Shown here in pieces: positions 42,934 to 56,269 of a DNA stretch of 64,000 nucleotides. How positions within the stretch are numbered: the first letter of the stretch is position 1; the number at the start of each line of letters is the position of its first letter. The position numbers were made by a program, and so were the translations under genes. The DNA is from Morinoia aosen (Eukaryota; Arthropoda; Malacostraca; Amphipoda; Talitridae): positions 43,120,859-43,184,858 of the forward strand of contig CM059575.1 in the NCBI GenBank assembly GCA_030386875.1. Direction: 5' to 3'. The notes beneath the pieces were generated by a model that did no database searches, was not told the origin of the DNA, and worked only from the letters and a program-made list of their open reading frames with translations.

Positions 42934-45485
42934 GTGGGTACTGACTGGCTAAATAGAAAGATTTGTGAATATAATCGAACGAAAATGGGATTGGTAGGCG
43001 TTTTAGTCTGTCTACGCTGTGCAATCCCAGAAATATTACTTTGATAGTGTTATGAGTTTCTATGATTTACGAGTATATACAGGTGAAGTTAGATTTGTAG
43101 AATTCTATCAAATCCGCTTAATTGCATGGCTGTTGCATTTTTTTATCCTTTGAGATTTGATATTTTTAAAACTGTTGCTTTCGATTTCGAGCATTTTTTG
43201 CACAGTTGTAGTTTTAAGTTGGAAAGCTACGATATATGGAATAGTTTATAAGGGAAAATAGATTAAAAAAGATGAATGATGACCGGCAACAACCCCTTGA
43301 GAACACAGATTACACAGGAAGTAAATTTGAATACAATGTGTAATTTTAATTTTAATGTATTCTCTATAGAACATTTGTATAGCTCAGGCGTACATGTATG
43401 GCGAAGAAGCATGTTCACAGTGGACAATTATGATACCTAATGTCACAAAAGTAGAAGAAATTTGAGTCCATCCTCGATAACATTACTACGCAACTTTTTG
43501 TTGCATGTCCGCTATCACAATGGGTGAATTTTTTATTTTTAGCTCGCTCATCAAAATATTTGTTCTTTGAATCGGACATTTAAAAATTGATACCTTTTTC
43601 CTTTGGAAAAATAGTCGACACTAGAGTATAGTAAGCAGATGAATTCTTCTTCGTTCCGTATTTTCTTGCTATTTCTACAAGATTCTAAAAACCCCACGTG
43701 ACCATTTTACTATATAAAGGTACTCCTACTTTACAGTTCCCATGAACTTTTGTTCACAACGAGCGTGAGTTTGAAAAAATGCTAATTGTAAATTGCTCGC
43801 CAACTAACTTCAGACTTTGAAAACTCAGTATAAAAGACGCTCTCCATTTAAAAATTACTCAAAGATAATATAAGAAACATATGTTATCTTTAAATGAACA
43901 ATTGCATTGTGTTATGAAATGTTCTACTTATGGAGGCTCATTGAAACCCTAATAAAATTCGAGGGAGATTTTTAGGCTCATCCATAGACACTAAAAATTC
44001 CACTTAATTCTGTTATGCAGAATATTCTTAAATTCAACAAAGACCGCATGCAGGAGTGTCAATTTCCACTATTTGTTTGCTATACAGCAGAGTGACGTTT
44101 CTGTCTATCCTATCGCCTCGAATGTCATTTTATTCAAGTTAAGATTTTTCACCTGTAACACATAGGTGCTTCAATTATTTTTCAAATTTAAACTCAATAA
44201 ATTTTCAATCTGTTCTTATATAAGAATGATTTTTTTTCTGCTAGGAAAAGAGTTATACTTTACTTACTCCGCACTGGGTCAACTTTTGAAAACGGTCATT
44301 TTTTAAAGTAAATTTGTTTCTATTGCAAAAATGTTCTATAGTATTTTAGAAAATAATGAATTTATCTACCTTTGATATAAAATTATTTTGAAATGGCTAC
44401 GTGCAGTAGGTTAGAAAAAGTACCTTAAACAACAAAATATTCAAAGAATTGCTCGATTAGTTGCGTAGAAGATCGCGCAGACACTCTGTTCACCCACATT
44501 CGTGAAGTTTGAACCCTGCTTGAAGCGTTCACTTTAGTTTTTTATTATTATTGGCATTGATAAAAGTCATCGATTCGTACAAGAACTATCAAGTTTTTAA
44601 GAAATTATTCATCAATTGTCGAAAATTCGTTTTGAGAAGACAGGTAAAAACATCATTATCACTAAAAGGAACGTAGTCTTTACATCGCTATTTCCTTCCT
44701 TTCCTGCTGGTTTCTCCATGAAATCTTGGGATAAATTTCTGATACATGAAATCACGTGAAAATTCAGTTTGATATCATAGTTTTTGAAATGAAGCTCAGA
44801 TTTTACATATCTCTGCTCCTAGCTATAAACGTCAAACATATTAGAACACAAACTGAAAACTGCCACGCTGAGAGAAATTTTGACACCCCTGTTTATGCGT
44901 CAAGCGATTATTGAAATCCTGATGTATGTTGGTGAATTTCCTATGGCCACATATTCAAGCAATTGAGAGAGTTAAATCACGTATTCACGTTTCAAATAAT
45001 TCAAAAATTTCCGTACAAAACTTTGTGTTTTGATTTTGTGAATGTTATATTATTTTCCCTCCATACCTTAGAATCTTAATTTTTTCATCAAATTTTTATA
45101 AATTGTCTGTATCCACTATGAGAAAGGAAAACATTTACGTGAAATAGCGCTGACGTCCGACAAGTGTGTCATGGCTGGCACTCCTATGTGTGCCACATTA
45201 GGTCTACGACGCGAAAGTGCATCGGCTTTGTTTCAAAATTTTTCTGAGAACAATAATTGATCTTACGAAACACATGATAAAAATTTGGTTGTCAACAGTA
45301 AATGGTCGAGTTTTACGAAAGCCATGGGCTTGATGATACTTAAAAATGCCTCTCTATTGACTTTAAACAAACTGCAGGTATTCGAACTAATATAAACTAA
45401 ATTTCATGAATTAAATAATTATGAGTTTAGGTAAGACTTAAATGGGGAAATGAAGATAACATATCACTAAACTTTTTTATTACAG
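42934..45485. other. DUF885 intron, no internal feature recognised
   Basis: 2.55 kb of AT-rich DNA with donor GTGGGT and acceptor TATTACAG. Nothing repetitive or coding was noticed. Confidence 0.6.
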
Positions 45486-45638
45486 GACAAAGCAATCGAA
45501 AACCTTTCAGAGTTTATTGGAGACGACTCTAAAACATCTCCAATACTCAAGCAGTTCTTTGAAGTCTTTCCGGAGTCGTTTTCTGACGAAGAAAAAGATG
45601 TTTTGCAACGTGATGCGAAGAAAATAATAAAGGAAGAG
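45486..45638 (+). CDS. DUF885-family protein, exon 3 of those visible
   Basis: 51 codons, phase 0 at both ends, starting DKAIENLSEFIGDD and reading KTSPILKQFFEVFPESFSDE, then DVLQRDAKKIIKEE before GTAAGC. The SPxxxxFxxFPxxxxxxExxxLxxxAxxxI pattern is a recurrent DUF885 block and is the part most easily recognised. Confidence 0.88.
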
Positions 45639-46369
45639 GTAAGCAAGCGCAGATTACTCATAGCACTGTAGGCATGCAGCATTTTCATTGGTTTTTCCTT
45701 ACAGACATTTTCCACGTATAAACATTTCGCAAAGCTTTCTGTGATACTGTCAAAAATATTGCTCGTGTTTTTGAAGTAGGAGCGTGGGAAATTTTTTTCA
45801 AACAAAAATATTGCAAAAATCCGTTCAGTGTGTTTGTTATCTGTAGTTGAATTCCATATCAACGTGAGAAAATATCTATGAAAGACTGTACATCAGCTGT
45901 GAAAGAAGGGTCAATCAAGTTGGTCAGAATATGCATAGAGAATAAATTTATCTTTTTTCAGTGCAAGGATCTAACGAATGTGCAAGGATTATTCATAAAT
46001 AATGCACACGGTAGTAGCATTGCCTGATCAAAGATGCATCGATAGTGAATATTACGTCTGTAGAAATTCAAGGCATGCAGGCAAATTGCACGTCTTTGCT
46101 CCATCAATAAAAAATTTGTGCGTTGCTTAAAAACGTGATCTAGCTATGGAACCAGACGCTATAAATGTGGTTGTTCAGGATCAAAGGTTGTTAAAAAAGA
46201 TAAAAATTTAACGTGGCTGGAATTCTTTTTAAATCTTCTTCACGTCGACTCTTCGGTGTAAATGAAACATGGGTTAAAGACTTCGACCAGGAATTGGACA
46301 CACTGTCGAACGAGCGTGTAAGTTTATCTTTCATTCGTCCAAACAGATTTTCTTTAATTCAGTCGATGG

Positions 46370-46830
46370 TCACAAATGACGATCTTTGCTTACGATCATC
46401 ATGGAGTCATCATCGTAGACAGAGCTCCATAAGGTCGAAGCTTCACAGAATTGTATCATCGAAAGATCGTTCAAAAAGTTGAAAGAAAAATGTATCAAAC
46501 AAGGTGTCAGTTGTTCGGGCCTATAGCACACATTCTTCACAACTGAACAACTGCTGGAATATGATTGTTTTAATACGAATAATTCATAGGTCATACAATC
46601 CTGGCATAAGTCTATCGGACTATGACTCATTCCCAAAGTTACAGCAACTAGTGGGAGGACCTCATTATTGTCTCTTCAAAAGCTTACAGTCACCGTTCCT
46701 TGATCCACAGCTACATGAACCGAGCTGGAATTGAAACGAAATTGCATTAAATTGAATGGAATTGCAACGCTTCGTATTCTTTAGAAGTCAGTGACAGAGG
46801 TGGTAGGCCGTTTGAACTATTGTGAAGAGA
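46370..46830 (+). pseudogene. Mariner-type transposase remnant
   Basis: Fragments read VFAYDHHGVIIVDRAP-like, then VERKMYQTRCQLFGPI and a LILHN-like block, with a SDYDSFPKLQQL-like stretch resembling the second catalytic region (SxxDxxLFPKL) of arthropod mariner-type transposases. Many stops are present and no TIRs were found. Confidence 0.5.
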
Positions 46831-49239
46831 TATTGATTAAATTGAGCTTGTAAAGAAATTATGCTAATGTGCATCATTTGTGAAAATCATTCATATGTAA
46901 CATAAGAACCCACTCATCAATAAGATAGTATAGAGCCATATTCTAGTGTTTGGTGAGTTAATTGCAAGCTTAATTCATGACTGCTATTGCTCTATAACCA
47001 AGTCTCCAAGATTCTGAGGTACAACTTCGATTCGAAACATACTTTTACGACAGAATTTTTTCTTTGTGTTTACAACTGTGCAAATTCTAATCCCTTTCGA
47101 AGTATTTCCTGTTGCTTGTTACGCAACGTCCCGTTGTTTCGCCCTCCGCTCATGTGCCCTTTGAACTCGTTTTCTGAAATAGCCCGAGGCTGTCAGCAAT
47201 TGTTCTTGAATACTTGCTCCTTTATGGAAACGATATCCTTTCAAGGTTATTTTAACGCGTTTCCTGCGTATTGGGCCATACGTGCACCATTCGGTAAATT
47301 TCTCATCCACGTACCGGTATAAATGCTTGACATTTTATCTGTTTCGTGATCTTTTTGAGAAATAACTGCTATCATACGAGGTGAAATGTTATCGTGTAAA
47401 TGCATTCTCATATTTCTTAGAAAGGATAAAAATGTATTACAGAGGTAAAACCGATTTCTCAGTTCTGCTACTCACAACCTAACCAAACCAACCGTTAACA
47501 ACCGCAGAAACACGGTGAAAGTGTTAAGCTTGTGAGACTGGAAAAGTCAACCGAAGCCAAATGTGGCGGAAGGAGTTGGATGAGAAGGATGACTGTTCCG
47601 ATCATGGCCCAAAATTATTGCACTCACAGAAACGAGTGACACGGCGTGTTTCCGCAATGCAAACTCTAAGCGTTGTACTACAATAATAGGCCTCTTCCGA
47701 AACACTTTTTCCCAAGAAAACGTCTAAATACTGTTACCAGGACTGTTCGTTGAAAATTAAACCTTAAAACACAAATTAATGATTAATAAGCTAACGACAG
47801 TCGAAGAAAAGGATCAACACAACTTCACAAGTGAGCGCGAATGCTTCAGTCTGGGCAAAGTTGACCGGTTCATTGCGATGATTGGGCGTTGGTTTATAAA
47901 CTGGGCTCGGCTCGGCTCGTCTGACAGAAGTTGGTAAACTTTCACCGTCACACAACACAATGTTCGTTTTAACCCTGGTGAGAGGCACCCGATACTGCTT
48001 AGTCAGTTGATAAGTTATCGTTCCTCTGTCCTTCGTCCTAAGATTAGTTTTAGTCAAAGCTGTAACTATTCACTTATCAAAGTTACCCTCCGTGTTTTTT
48101 TAACATACTACAGTCAGTCGACCTCCGATTTCAATTTATCTTTATTTGGATAACATTCACGGAGGTGAGAAGAATTTCGCTGCCAACCATAGAAAAGGAA
48201 CGAGCGTCTTGCAAGCTACCGTGTTGTTCCCAAAACGAAAACAATGTCCTTGAGAGATAGCAAAAGTAGAAAATAAACAACATGACATGAATACCACACT
48301 ATGTTAAACAAAGTCTTCTATTAGTTGTGAAGAAAATGAGTTGATTGAATTAGTTCATAAAATAATTTTTTTCATAAAAGCTTTGCTATCTTAAACAGTG
48401 ATGTAAAAATTATTCAGAAATAAATCAATAAAATTAATGAATAGAGTACTTCAAAATTTTTGTAGGTGAAATCGGCTTCCAGTGCTTTGAACTAATTTCC
48501 AATGATACATTATTTTCCTACCCGATACTCAACTCTGTTTTCTGCCATTAAATTTGTTCAAAGAGAACTGCGTATAAAATATCTCTAATTATATTGAGTA
48601 ATTTAGTGCGGCAAATTCCCTTCATTAATGAGAAGGAAGGGGGACAAGGGAAGTCGATCGCCATACTAATTTAGTAATTTTGGGAAATTAGGTTGATGAA
48701 GAAAAAACTAAAAAACATTTAATATAAGCGCTGAGATCCGATGATCATTTTCTATAAAAATGTAGTGAGATGCAAAGGAAGATGAAAAAATGAAATTTAG
48801 TTTGCATCGGATAGTGAAAAGGAGTAATCAATATTCTAATCTAGTTCAAATTCCGCATCGAAGCGAAAAAATAATTATTACAGGAGGGGGAATAAACATG
48901 CAAGCACAACGTTAATTGTAATCACCAGTATGCTTAAGCCCATACAATAAATAAACATATACTGTATAGGAAAAAAACACTTAATAAGCATTTTTGTTCT
49001 CCACACACTCCTCATAGTAGTAAACCAGTAACACTGGATGTTTCAACAAATTTTGATAACAATGCAGTTGTCGTCGAAATGTAGAATGATAGCATATAGT
49101 TGAAGTGTACCATGCAAGATCGTCCAACTCCAGTAGTAGTAGTAAAACCAGGTTTCTAGCGCTTCAGTAACAAAGACTATAACGCGAACGTCCAACTCCA
49201 ATATTAAAATAAAGTCTCAAAGTTACAAGATCAATTGTT
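46831..49239. other. DUF885 intron, mostly featureless
   Basis: AT-rich. A 63-codon minus-strand open stretch at 47119-47310 is basic (KRVKITLKGYRFHKGAS...) but unrecognised and without context. No other structure was noted. Confidence 0.4.
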
Positions 49240-50160
49240 AGAAATGCAGTCGAGCGGTACAAAAAGCGAAGAGACTTCTGGGATCGGGCTCCAAATCAAA
49301 TCTTTTGTAAGGGCCGTTTTAGAGCGTATCAGGCAAATTCAATGATCTCCTTGCAGGAAGATGACCAACAAGGTTGAAACCAGTCTCAGAATGATATGGA
49401 GGATTACGTACGATGATTTAAAATTGTCTTCCATCACGCTGAGAAGCAAACTCTCTCCAAGATTCAAATGTAAAAAATGGGTATAAAAAAGTTTTGTTGA
49501 GCGAGATAAAAAGAGGCGCGGCGTGTGAATACGTTTGATCTGCCAAGAAGTTGTCCACAGTTGTAATGGCTTACAACGTGCGTGATGATCGCGCTATTGG
49601 AAAATGAGCTTCTATAACTGCTCTTGAATTTATGAGAGTTTGTCACACTTTGAAATCAGCTTCTTTTATAGTTTGAACTGTGATTTCCTCATCATGAAAG
49701 TTTCCACTTATTTTTTTTGACAAAATTGCAAAACCAATGCGAAAGCATACGCCAATGAATGATATATTGAAGTCTGTTTTTGATTCTGCTTTCAAATATT
49801 TTACAAATGGTAAACTAAAGACTTTTCAGCAAGATGGGATGACAGTTCACACCCCGAATATCAGCCAAGCCCGATGGAGAGACAATTTGCCACGATGTTG
49901 GCCAAATGAAATGTAGCCTCTCTGTTAGCCAGATTTCAGTCTCATGTACAGATTTCAGTCTCATGGCCCTAGTATGGTCAATGATTGAGTCTAGGGCATG
50001 TACGAAAGTTCACCAGTCTGTTGAAAACATTGAGTCTTCACTTCTCCGCCTGGGACGATTTTCCCCTAGAATTGCTTCGGGCCGCAACTTGTGACACGGT
50101 ACACCGAATTATATGTAGCTATAGTTGGCAAGAAAAGCGATAGTGTTGAATAACAAAATC
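49240..50160 (+). pseudogene. Tc1/mariner transposase remnant, another lineage
   Basis: Fragments include an HHAEKQTLSKIQ-like helix-turn-helix boundary (about 49430), FQQDGMTVHTPN (about 49825), then FSLMALVWSMIESRACTKVH (catalytic D/E region) and HQSVENIESSLLR. A 16-base segment (AGATTTCAGTCTCATG) is tandemly duplicated at about 49925-49965, within the codons that should read PDLNPMDF. Heavily mutated. Confidence 0.65.
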
Positions 50161-53100
50161 AGCAAAAATTTTGTTGTTTTAATACATGTCATCTACCTTG
50201 TACATCGTTCATAAAGGCATATGAGATATAAAATGTTGAAATGATTATCTAATTTTTTGTAGAGTGTTAGAATGTGTGCTTACTTGATACTTCATTACGG
50301 GACGGTCTTAACTTATTTGCTAAGTTACTTCAGAATTCATAAGTTAAAATTTGTTCACAAAATCGCTTTATTTTATAATTACTATTGCGCACTATTTGGT
50401 CACAAAGCCAGTTGTAGAATGCTGTCTAACGTCAGCATGTATGTCTGATTATTGCTCTGCTGCTCAACAAGCATGTCCTTTTCCTGTGTATGCGGCTTTA
50501 TTTGCGAAATCCCAACAAATCCCATGCATGTAATAATTCTGGCCTCGAATTTGATTCATGCTCAGATTTGCCATGCGAGTTCATGTTGCTATCTCACTGG
50601 TTGACTCCTCCGATTCATTTCTACTTTTATAATCCTTTATGGAAAAATGAGGAATGAGACTAGGCTTAATTATTCCTTGAGCTATTGACTCACACCGGCC
50701 CGAGTTCAAAACATGACATACCGTAGAAGTGATCTAACGAATATGACCTCAAAAAATTTTAGAGCACAGCCATTCATCGAAGTATCCTTGCGGGAGGTGA
50801 GGTGACAAAGATTTTTTGCATTTATCTAATTCAGTGTACATTGAGTTGTGTTTTCTCCTTCCTCATTGATCTGTCTCATAAATGTTTTAGAAAAGAAAAA
50901 GAAAAAAAAAAGAAAAAACATTTTATTTCCAATAAAGTACAAACATGAAATGTCGATACATTGGTTTTTAAAACACCTTAACATTAACATCCTTAAATGA
51001 TTATAACACATTGGTAACGTAATACCCGTGTAAAATGTTGAAACGAAATGATTGATAGAAAAGTACAACAAAATTGAGTTCCTTTCCTTGCCTAATCTGA
51101 TTTTGAAACTAGGAGAGCACAATCCTCGCGACGTTCATTTGAAAAACACTCTCACTAGTACGCACAAGTAGTGAAAAATGAAAGCGAAAAATGCATTCAA
51201 ATACCTTAGCATAGAAACCCTTAATTGCTATTTATACATGGTTATCGTAATATCCGTGTTAAGTGTTGGAACATATGATTTAGATCCTTAATTGCTATTC
51301 ATACATGGCTATCGTAATACACATGATGGTTGTCGACACAGGATTTAGGGAGAAGCACAAGTTAATAAAAAATAAACAATAATATGTATAAGAGGATCGT
51401 TTGCATTTGGAGGGCGGCACTAAGTTTCAGTTTCTGTGTTTCAATTTCTAAGTTTCAATTTCTGAAATTTTTGCTAGGGATTGAAAATTTATCTTATTTT
51501 ACGTTCGTTAAGTCATTTTAATATTGATCTTGCTTACTCCGGTCGAACAAAATGAGCATCACAACTGTTGGTTCCACGCAGCGGAAGGAGGTTGCTTTCC
51601 ACAATTACTAGTACTTCATCTGTGGTGCCCGGAAATGGAAATGGAGCGTATTATTTTTCTAATAAATTATCAACTCCAAAATCCAGGAATTCCTTTCGCC
51701 CATCCGACAACACTTTACTCCCTCTTCCGGTGATGCCCCGCATCCGGTCATGCCTCCACATTTGGTTACGCTTACATTTGTTTATATCTTACATCCGGTG
51801 AAAGCCCACATCCGATCTTTCATCCCTATGCAAGGTACAGAACACAAAATGGTTATGATATTTCTTACTTGCGCAAATAGTACTTTCGCAAAGAGTACAT
51901 CGGGGTTAAAAACATGAAAAGTATTGTTTTACAGCGCTAGATGTAATATTTTCAACATAGGTGGAACCGTGCAAAAGTTAACTATTTAAAATTAGTGTTG
52001 TCGTAGTGTATTCACGAGAATAAAAAGGTAAGAAGAGTTTACCACACAAAGCTTACGACAGCAATTCGAGACCAGAATAAGAAGATTAAAATGATGATTT
52101 TCAAAGTTATGACATTCGTCAGATCCGAGGCCTTTTTAAATGTTTCAACGAGATCGAAGTAGAGAAAGTATGTACTAAAATACCCTCACATTTGACATCC
52201 GCTCTCTCTCTTTGCGGTAATTAATTTGGGTTTGGAAATGCAAGATGAAAGTGAGTCACTAAGAACACAAAATCCCTGTGACACATAGCTGAAAATACTC
52301 TTGTTAGGGTGCGTGTTATTGGATCACGAGCCCGTAATATTTGCTACACAGCTGGAACACCAATATACACAAAAAAAATTGCTAATGAACTCCGTCGCAT
52401 GTTCAAAAAGCTTCAATATGAGCGAAAAGTACTTACGAGTATCTTAAAGTTAAGACCATGACTTGAGATCGAATACATGAGGATCGTAATATTTATATTG
52501 ATTGATTTTGAAACAAATGGTTGGGAGAAAATTACAAAGAAAAAAATGCATTCCTTCCATTGTGTTGATATCAAATACATGAGGATCGTAATATTTCTAT
52601 CGGTTAAGTTTTGGAACAAATAATTAGGAGACAAGTACGTAGATAAATGCATTCTCTCCGTTGTGTTGGTCTGATTTTAACTCTGGATTTTATTTCAAGG
52701 GGTCAGGAAAACATTGCACATGTGATGCGTTGTTAAGAACACTCCAGTTGGTGCATTTCCATATTGAAATTTGAGCTTGCGAACGTTGGAACTAGTGAAA
52801 TGAGGGATTAAAGGTTGAAGGTACAACGGGTAGATCCAGAATTAATTTACATCTTTGACTGCTAGGTTGATGTTATAGGCAGTTTTACATTGTTTTGTAT
52901 CAACTGGTAAGCTAAAATACCTGGTATGGATGAAATGAACGATTTTACAATAACGGAAAAATTTAAATTTCGTATACTACAAGCTTTGGCACAGAAAAAT
53001 TTACCGGATTCAAAATAGATGAGAGGGACCGATGTACAATGCCAACCGTAACATTATCAAGATTGCTGGGGCAAAACGAGAAAGTCAAAACAACCTCAAA

Positions 53101-53290
53101 TGGTGTGGCCGAAAGCACACTGGAAGAGTGTAAAGGACGACACTGCGTCACAACAGGATCAACATGAGCATTTTAAAAGGGAATACGTTCTAAACATACA
53201 GACACGCACATACCTACACCGATATCCATACGCATATACGCACACACGTACTGCATGTACGCACTCCTCCAGCACGTGCTGCAGTTCACA
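50160..53290. other. Intron DNA with dispersed A-rich-ended repeat fragments
   Basis: At about 50880-51065 an A-rich run followed by TTTATTTCCAATAAAGTAC and CGTAATACCCGTGTAAAATG resembles 60990-61180. Related pieces with CATGG(C/T)TATCGTAATA occur at 51235-51350, and with ACATGAGGATCGTAATAT at 52465-52640. These look like fragments of one repeat family. No genes recognised; the left end probably contains the 3' UTR of the next LINE. Confidence 0.45.
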
Positions 53291-53291
53291 C

Positions 53292-54002
53292 TTATTGTGT
53301 TGACGCAAGATAGAGAGCCATTTTAGTTTTAAATTCTCTCAGTGTTTGAGGGGTTTTGAAGCTCTGGGGGAGTCTGTTCCATAGTAAGGCGCCTGATACT
53401 GACAGAGCCTTCTGCCCGATGTTAGATGAACGGTATTTGATTGAGACATCACGTCTCCTGTTCGGCCTTTGGTTCGTGACGGTAGGGGAGTGGAATTCCA
53501 CTATTTCAGCACTGCTATGAGGAAGATATAAAGAGGAGAAAACGTATTGGGCTTTGTGCGCCTGGAACCTTTCCCGAATCGGAGCCCAGCCAAGTTTATG
53601 CAGGAGAGGTGTTACGTGGTCATGCTTTTTGAATTTACCGTTGCATACAACCTTTGCTGCAAAATTCATGCATTTTTGTAGGTCTTTCTGAAGATCTTTC
53701 GATATACCTCCCCAGACCAGGCTACAGTAGTCAATACATGATAAGACCAAAGAATGAACGGCCAACAATCTAGATTCTTCGTCAAGCATATTTTTTATAC
53801 GATTGAAAAACAGTAAGGTACCGTGAATTGCGTTGCAGGTTTTATCAACGTGGGATTTGAAGGACATGTTCCTATCGAACCAAATACCTAAATTTTTTAC
53901 TTTTTCTGATGGGTGAATTGTATCATTCCCAACTATAAGAGTTAGATCTAGATTTCGAATGTTGTTTATTGAATGCTTTGACCCAAAAATAATGAATTGT
54001 GT
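53292..54002 (-). pseudogene. LINE RT C-terminal domain
   Basis: After the TAA at 54003-54005 the frame resumes TQFIIFGSK and, from 53867, reads MSFKSHVDKTCNAIHGT, HSLVLSCIDYCSLVWGG and a final SVSGALLWNRLPQSFKTP. This thumb/C-terminal region is typical of CR1-like LINEs. The stop replaces the lysine expected in NANKTQ. Confidence 0.85.
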
Positions 54003-55219
54003 TTAGTTCGCGTTTAGCTTGAGACCATTTTGGTCATACCATGACTTGAGGCTGATCAATAGAGCTTCAGCTCCTTTTTTCGTCTGTGGTATTTCTGCTA
54101 CAGAGCTTGTCATTGCAATTTGGACGTCATCTGCATACATGGAGATTCGTGTGTTAGAAGGCATTAGAGGGAAATCGTTTATGAAAATTGAAAACAGTAG
54201 CGGGCCCAGAATTGATCCTTGAGGGACACCAAAGCTGTTTTGAAGGAATGGGGACAACTTGTTATCTAAGAGGACTGCATGAGACCGATTTGAAAGGTAA
54301 CTTTTAAACCACTGTGTATCCACTCCTAAGTTCAGTATTTTTCGTAGGAGTTGATTATGTTCGACGCTGTCGAAAGCTTTAGAGAGATCAAGTAGCAGCA
54401 GAAGTGTTACATTTTTTTGATCGATGTCGTTGTATATTTTTTCAGTGATGTTAAGCAGGGCGTCTTGAGTGCTAGTGTTCTTCCTATAGGCATATTGATT
54501 TCGATGAAGTAAATTTGACTCGTCCAGGTGAGATGACAGTTGATTCGTTACTACTTTTTCTAGTATTTTGGACAGGTCAGGTAGAAGGCTAATGGGCCTG
54601 TAATTTGATGCTGTATTTATGTCACCAGTTTTATGCAACGGTCTAATTATAGAGTGTTTCCATTGTTTTGGAAACTTGTTAGTAGCTATTGATGTGTTGA
54701 TAATCAAACGAATAAATGGTGCTGTGACTGGAAAACTGTCTTTTATGTATTGGAGGTTGATTCCATCATGTCCAACTGCTTTTGTGTTTATCAATGAGTA
54801 TAAAATAGTTTCCAACTCTGGTAAATCGATAGGGTGTGGCTTCCACAGGGCGCCAGCCTTTGAAAGTGCAGTAGGGCATGAACTTTCAACTGTCCATTTC
54901 CTCGGACTGGTTTTACTCACTTCATCGAAGACTTGGGCACCTACTTTTGAAAAGAAAGTGTTGAACTCAGTGGCTTTTTCCAAAGGATTTTCAAAATCAC
55001 TTTTGCGCTCTAAGTTTTTATATTGAGCCACCTCACTAATGATTTCCCATGTACGTTTTGGATTATTTTTTGCCATGAATAGTTCTTGGTGGAAGTGAGT
55101 TTGTTTTGCTTGCGTGATTTTCTTCCGAAGAATCTTTCCAAGTTCTTTATATCTCCTGTATAAAGTAATGTTTGACCTGTTCTCTTTATACTCTCGCAAG
55201 TAAATTTTCTTTATTCTGC
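54003..55219 (-). pseudogene. LINE reverse transcriptase
   Basis: About 400 codons with KAVGHDGINLQYIKD, NYRPISLLPDLSKILEKVV, LLLDLSKAFDSVEHNQLL, GVPQGSILGPLLFSIFIND and the catalytic MYADDVQIAM. All RT motifs are intact. It lies one base out of frame with the endonuclease and is closed by a TAA. Confidence 0.92.
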
Positions 55220-56269
55220 TTAGGTCTTTAATTTCGCTGGTAATCCACAGAGTGCGTTTTGCCTAGTTTTTTTGGTGATATAAGGAGCGCATTCATTTAG
55301 AGCTGCTGTAAAGTTCTCGTTAAAGATAGAAACCTGAATGTCCCCATCGTCTGATTGCATCATGCTCTGAAATTCGGTGAGCCTGTTTAGAAGTTTTTCA
55401 TTAAATAGTTCCGGCGAATATTGACTTTTTAGGCGGTAAGTCATGAGACGATAGTTTTGTCTTTCCTTTGCAATATTAATTTTACATTCTACAGAGTGGT
55501 GATCGGCGACAGAGGGTGATATTACTGTATTAAGTATTGCCGTAGGTTTGTTTGTGATTGCTAGATCGAGGAGAGTCTTAGATACTCTTGTAACGCGAGT
55601 CGGTTCTTTAACCATTTGTGAAAGGTTTAGTTTGTACAACAGTCTGCTAAGCTGATTTTCTTCATCCGGTAGGTCAATATTAAAATCACCGAAAGCAAAG
55701 AATGACATTTTTGTAGCTAAAATTTCTTTGAAAATTTTCTCAATGAACTCTACTGTTGTTGGTAGAGAAGCTGATGGGTGCCGGTAAAGGCTGCCGGTAA
55801 TGATGGATTTATGTTTATTTATTTGCACTTTCAACCAAACCATCTCTATGCCCTCGCACACTTCGTTTGTTAAAAGTAAAGACGACTGGTAAATTTCTTT
55901 TACGAAAATACAAGAACCACTACCTTTGCTATTTTTAACGCCGTCATGGCGGTACAGCACGTAATCGGGAATATTGAAAAAGGAGCTCTGAGTTCGCGAA
56001 TCGAACCATGTCTCGGAAACACATAAAATGTCAATGTCTTCTGTGACCAACATTACTCTAATGTCATCCAGCTTACTAAAGAGGCTACGAGCATTGATAT
56101 GTTGAATTTTAATGTTTTTTATTTTATGGCGATTATTTGTGGCATCAGAGGGATTTTTTGGTAGGGACTGTTTCGTGGATTTATTGATTTTATCATTGTT
56201 GCCCAGAGTGTCAAGTCTAGCATCTGGTGTATTTGAGAGACTGCCATTTAACTGGACAACAGTATTTTG
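55220..56269 (-). pseudogene. LINE apurinic-type endonuclease
   Basis: The frame is open from 56269, although its first ATG is at 56053. INARSLFSKLDDIR, LCVSETWFD (catalytic Glu), SLYRHPS, FAFGDFNIDL (GDFN) and ADHHSVECKI (in place of SDH) mark the APE-type nuclease. It is in the same frame as the upstream OTU ORF and separated from it only by the TGA at 56270-56272. It ends by frameshift at the conserved SEIKDL-like junction to the RT. Confidence 0.9.

Noticed and set aside
47119-47310. 63-codon basic minus-strand ORF
   Set aside because: No recognised motif, no start context or splice signals, and surrounded by featureless intron DNA.
53100-53290. CRISPR-like or regulatory repeat of CACA/CATA motifs
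   Set aside because: Low-complexity alternating purine-pyrimidine DNA next to the LINE 3' end; no repeated spacer structure.
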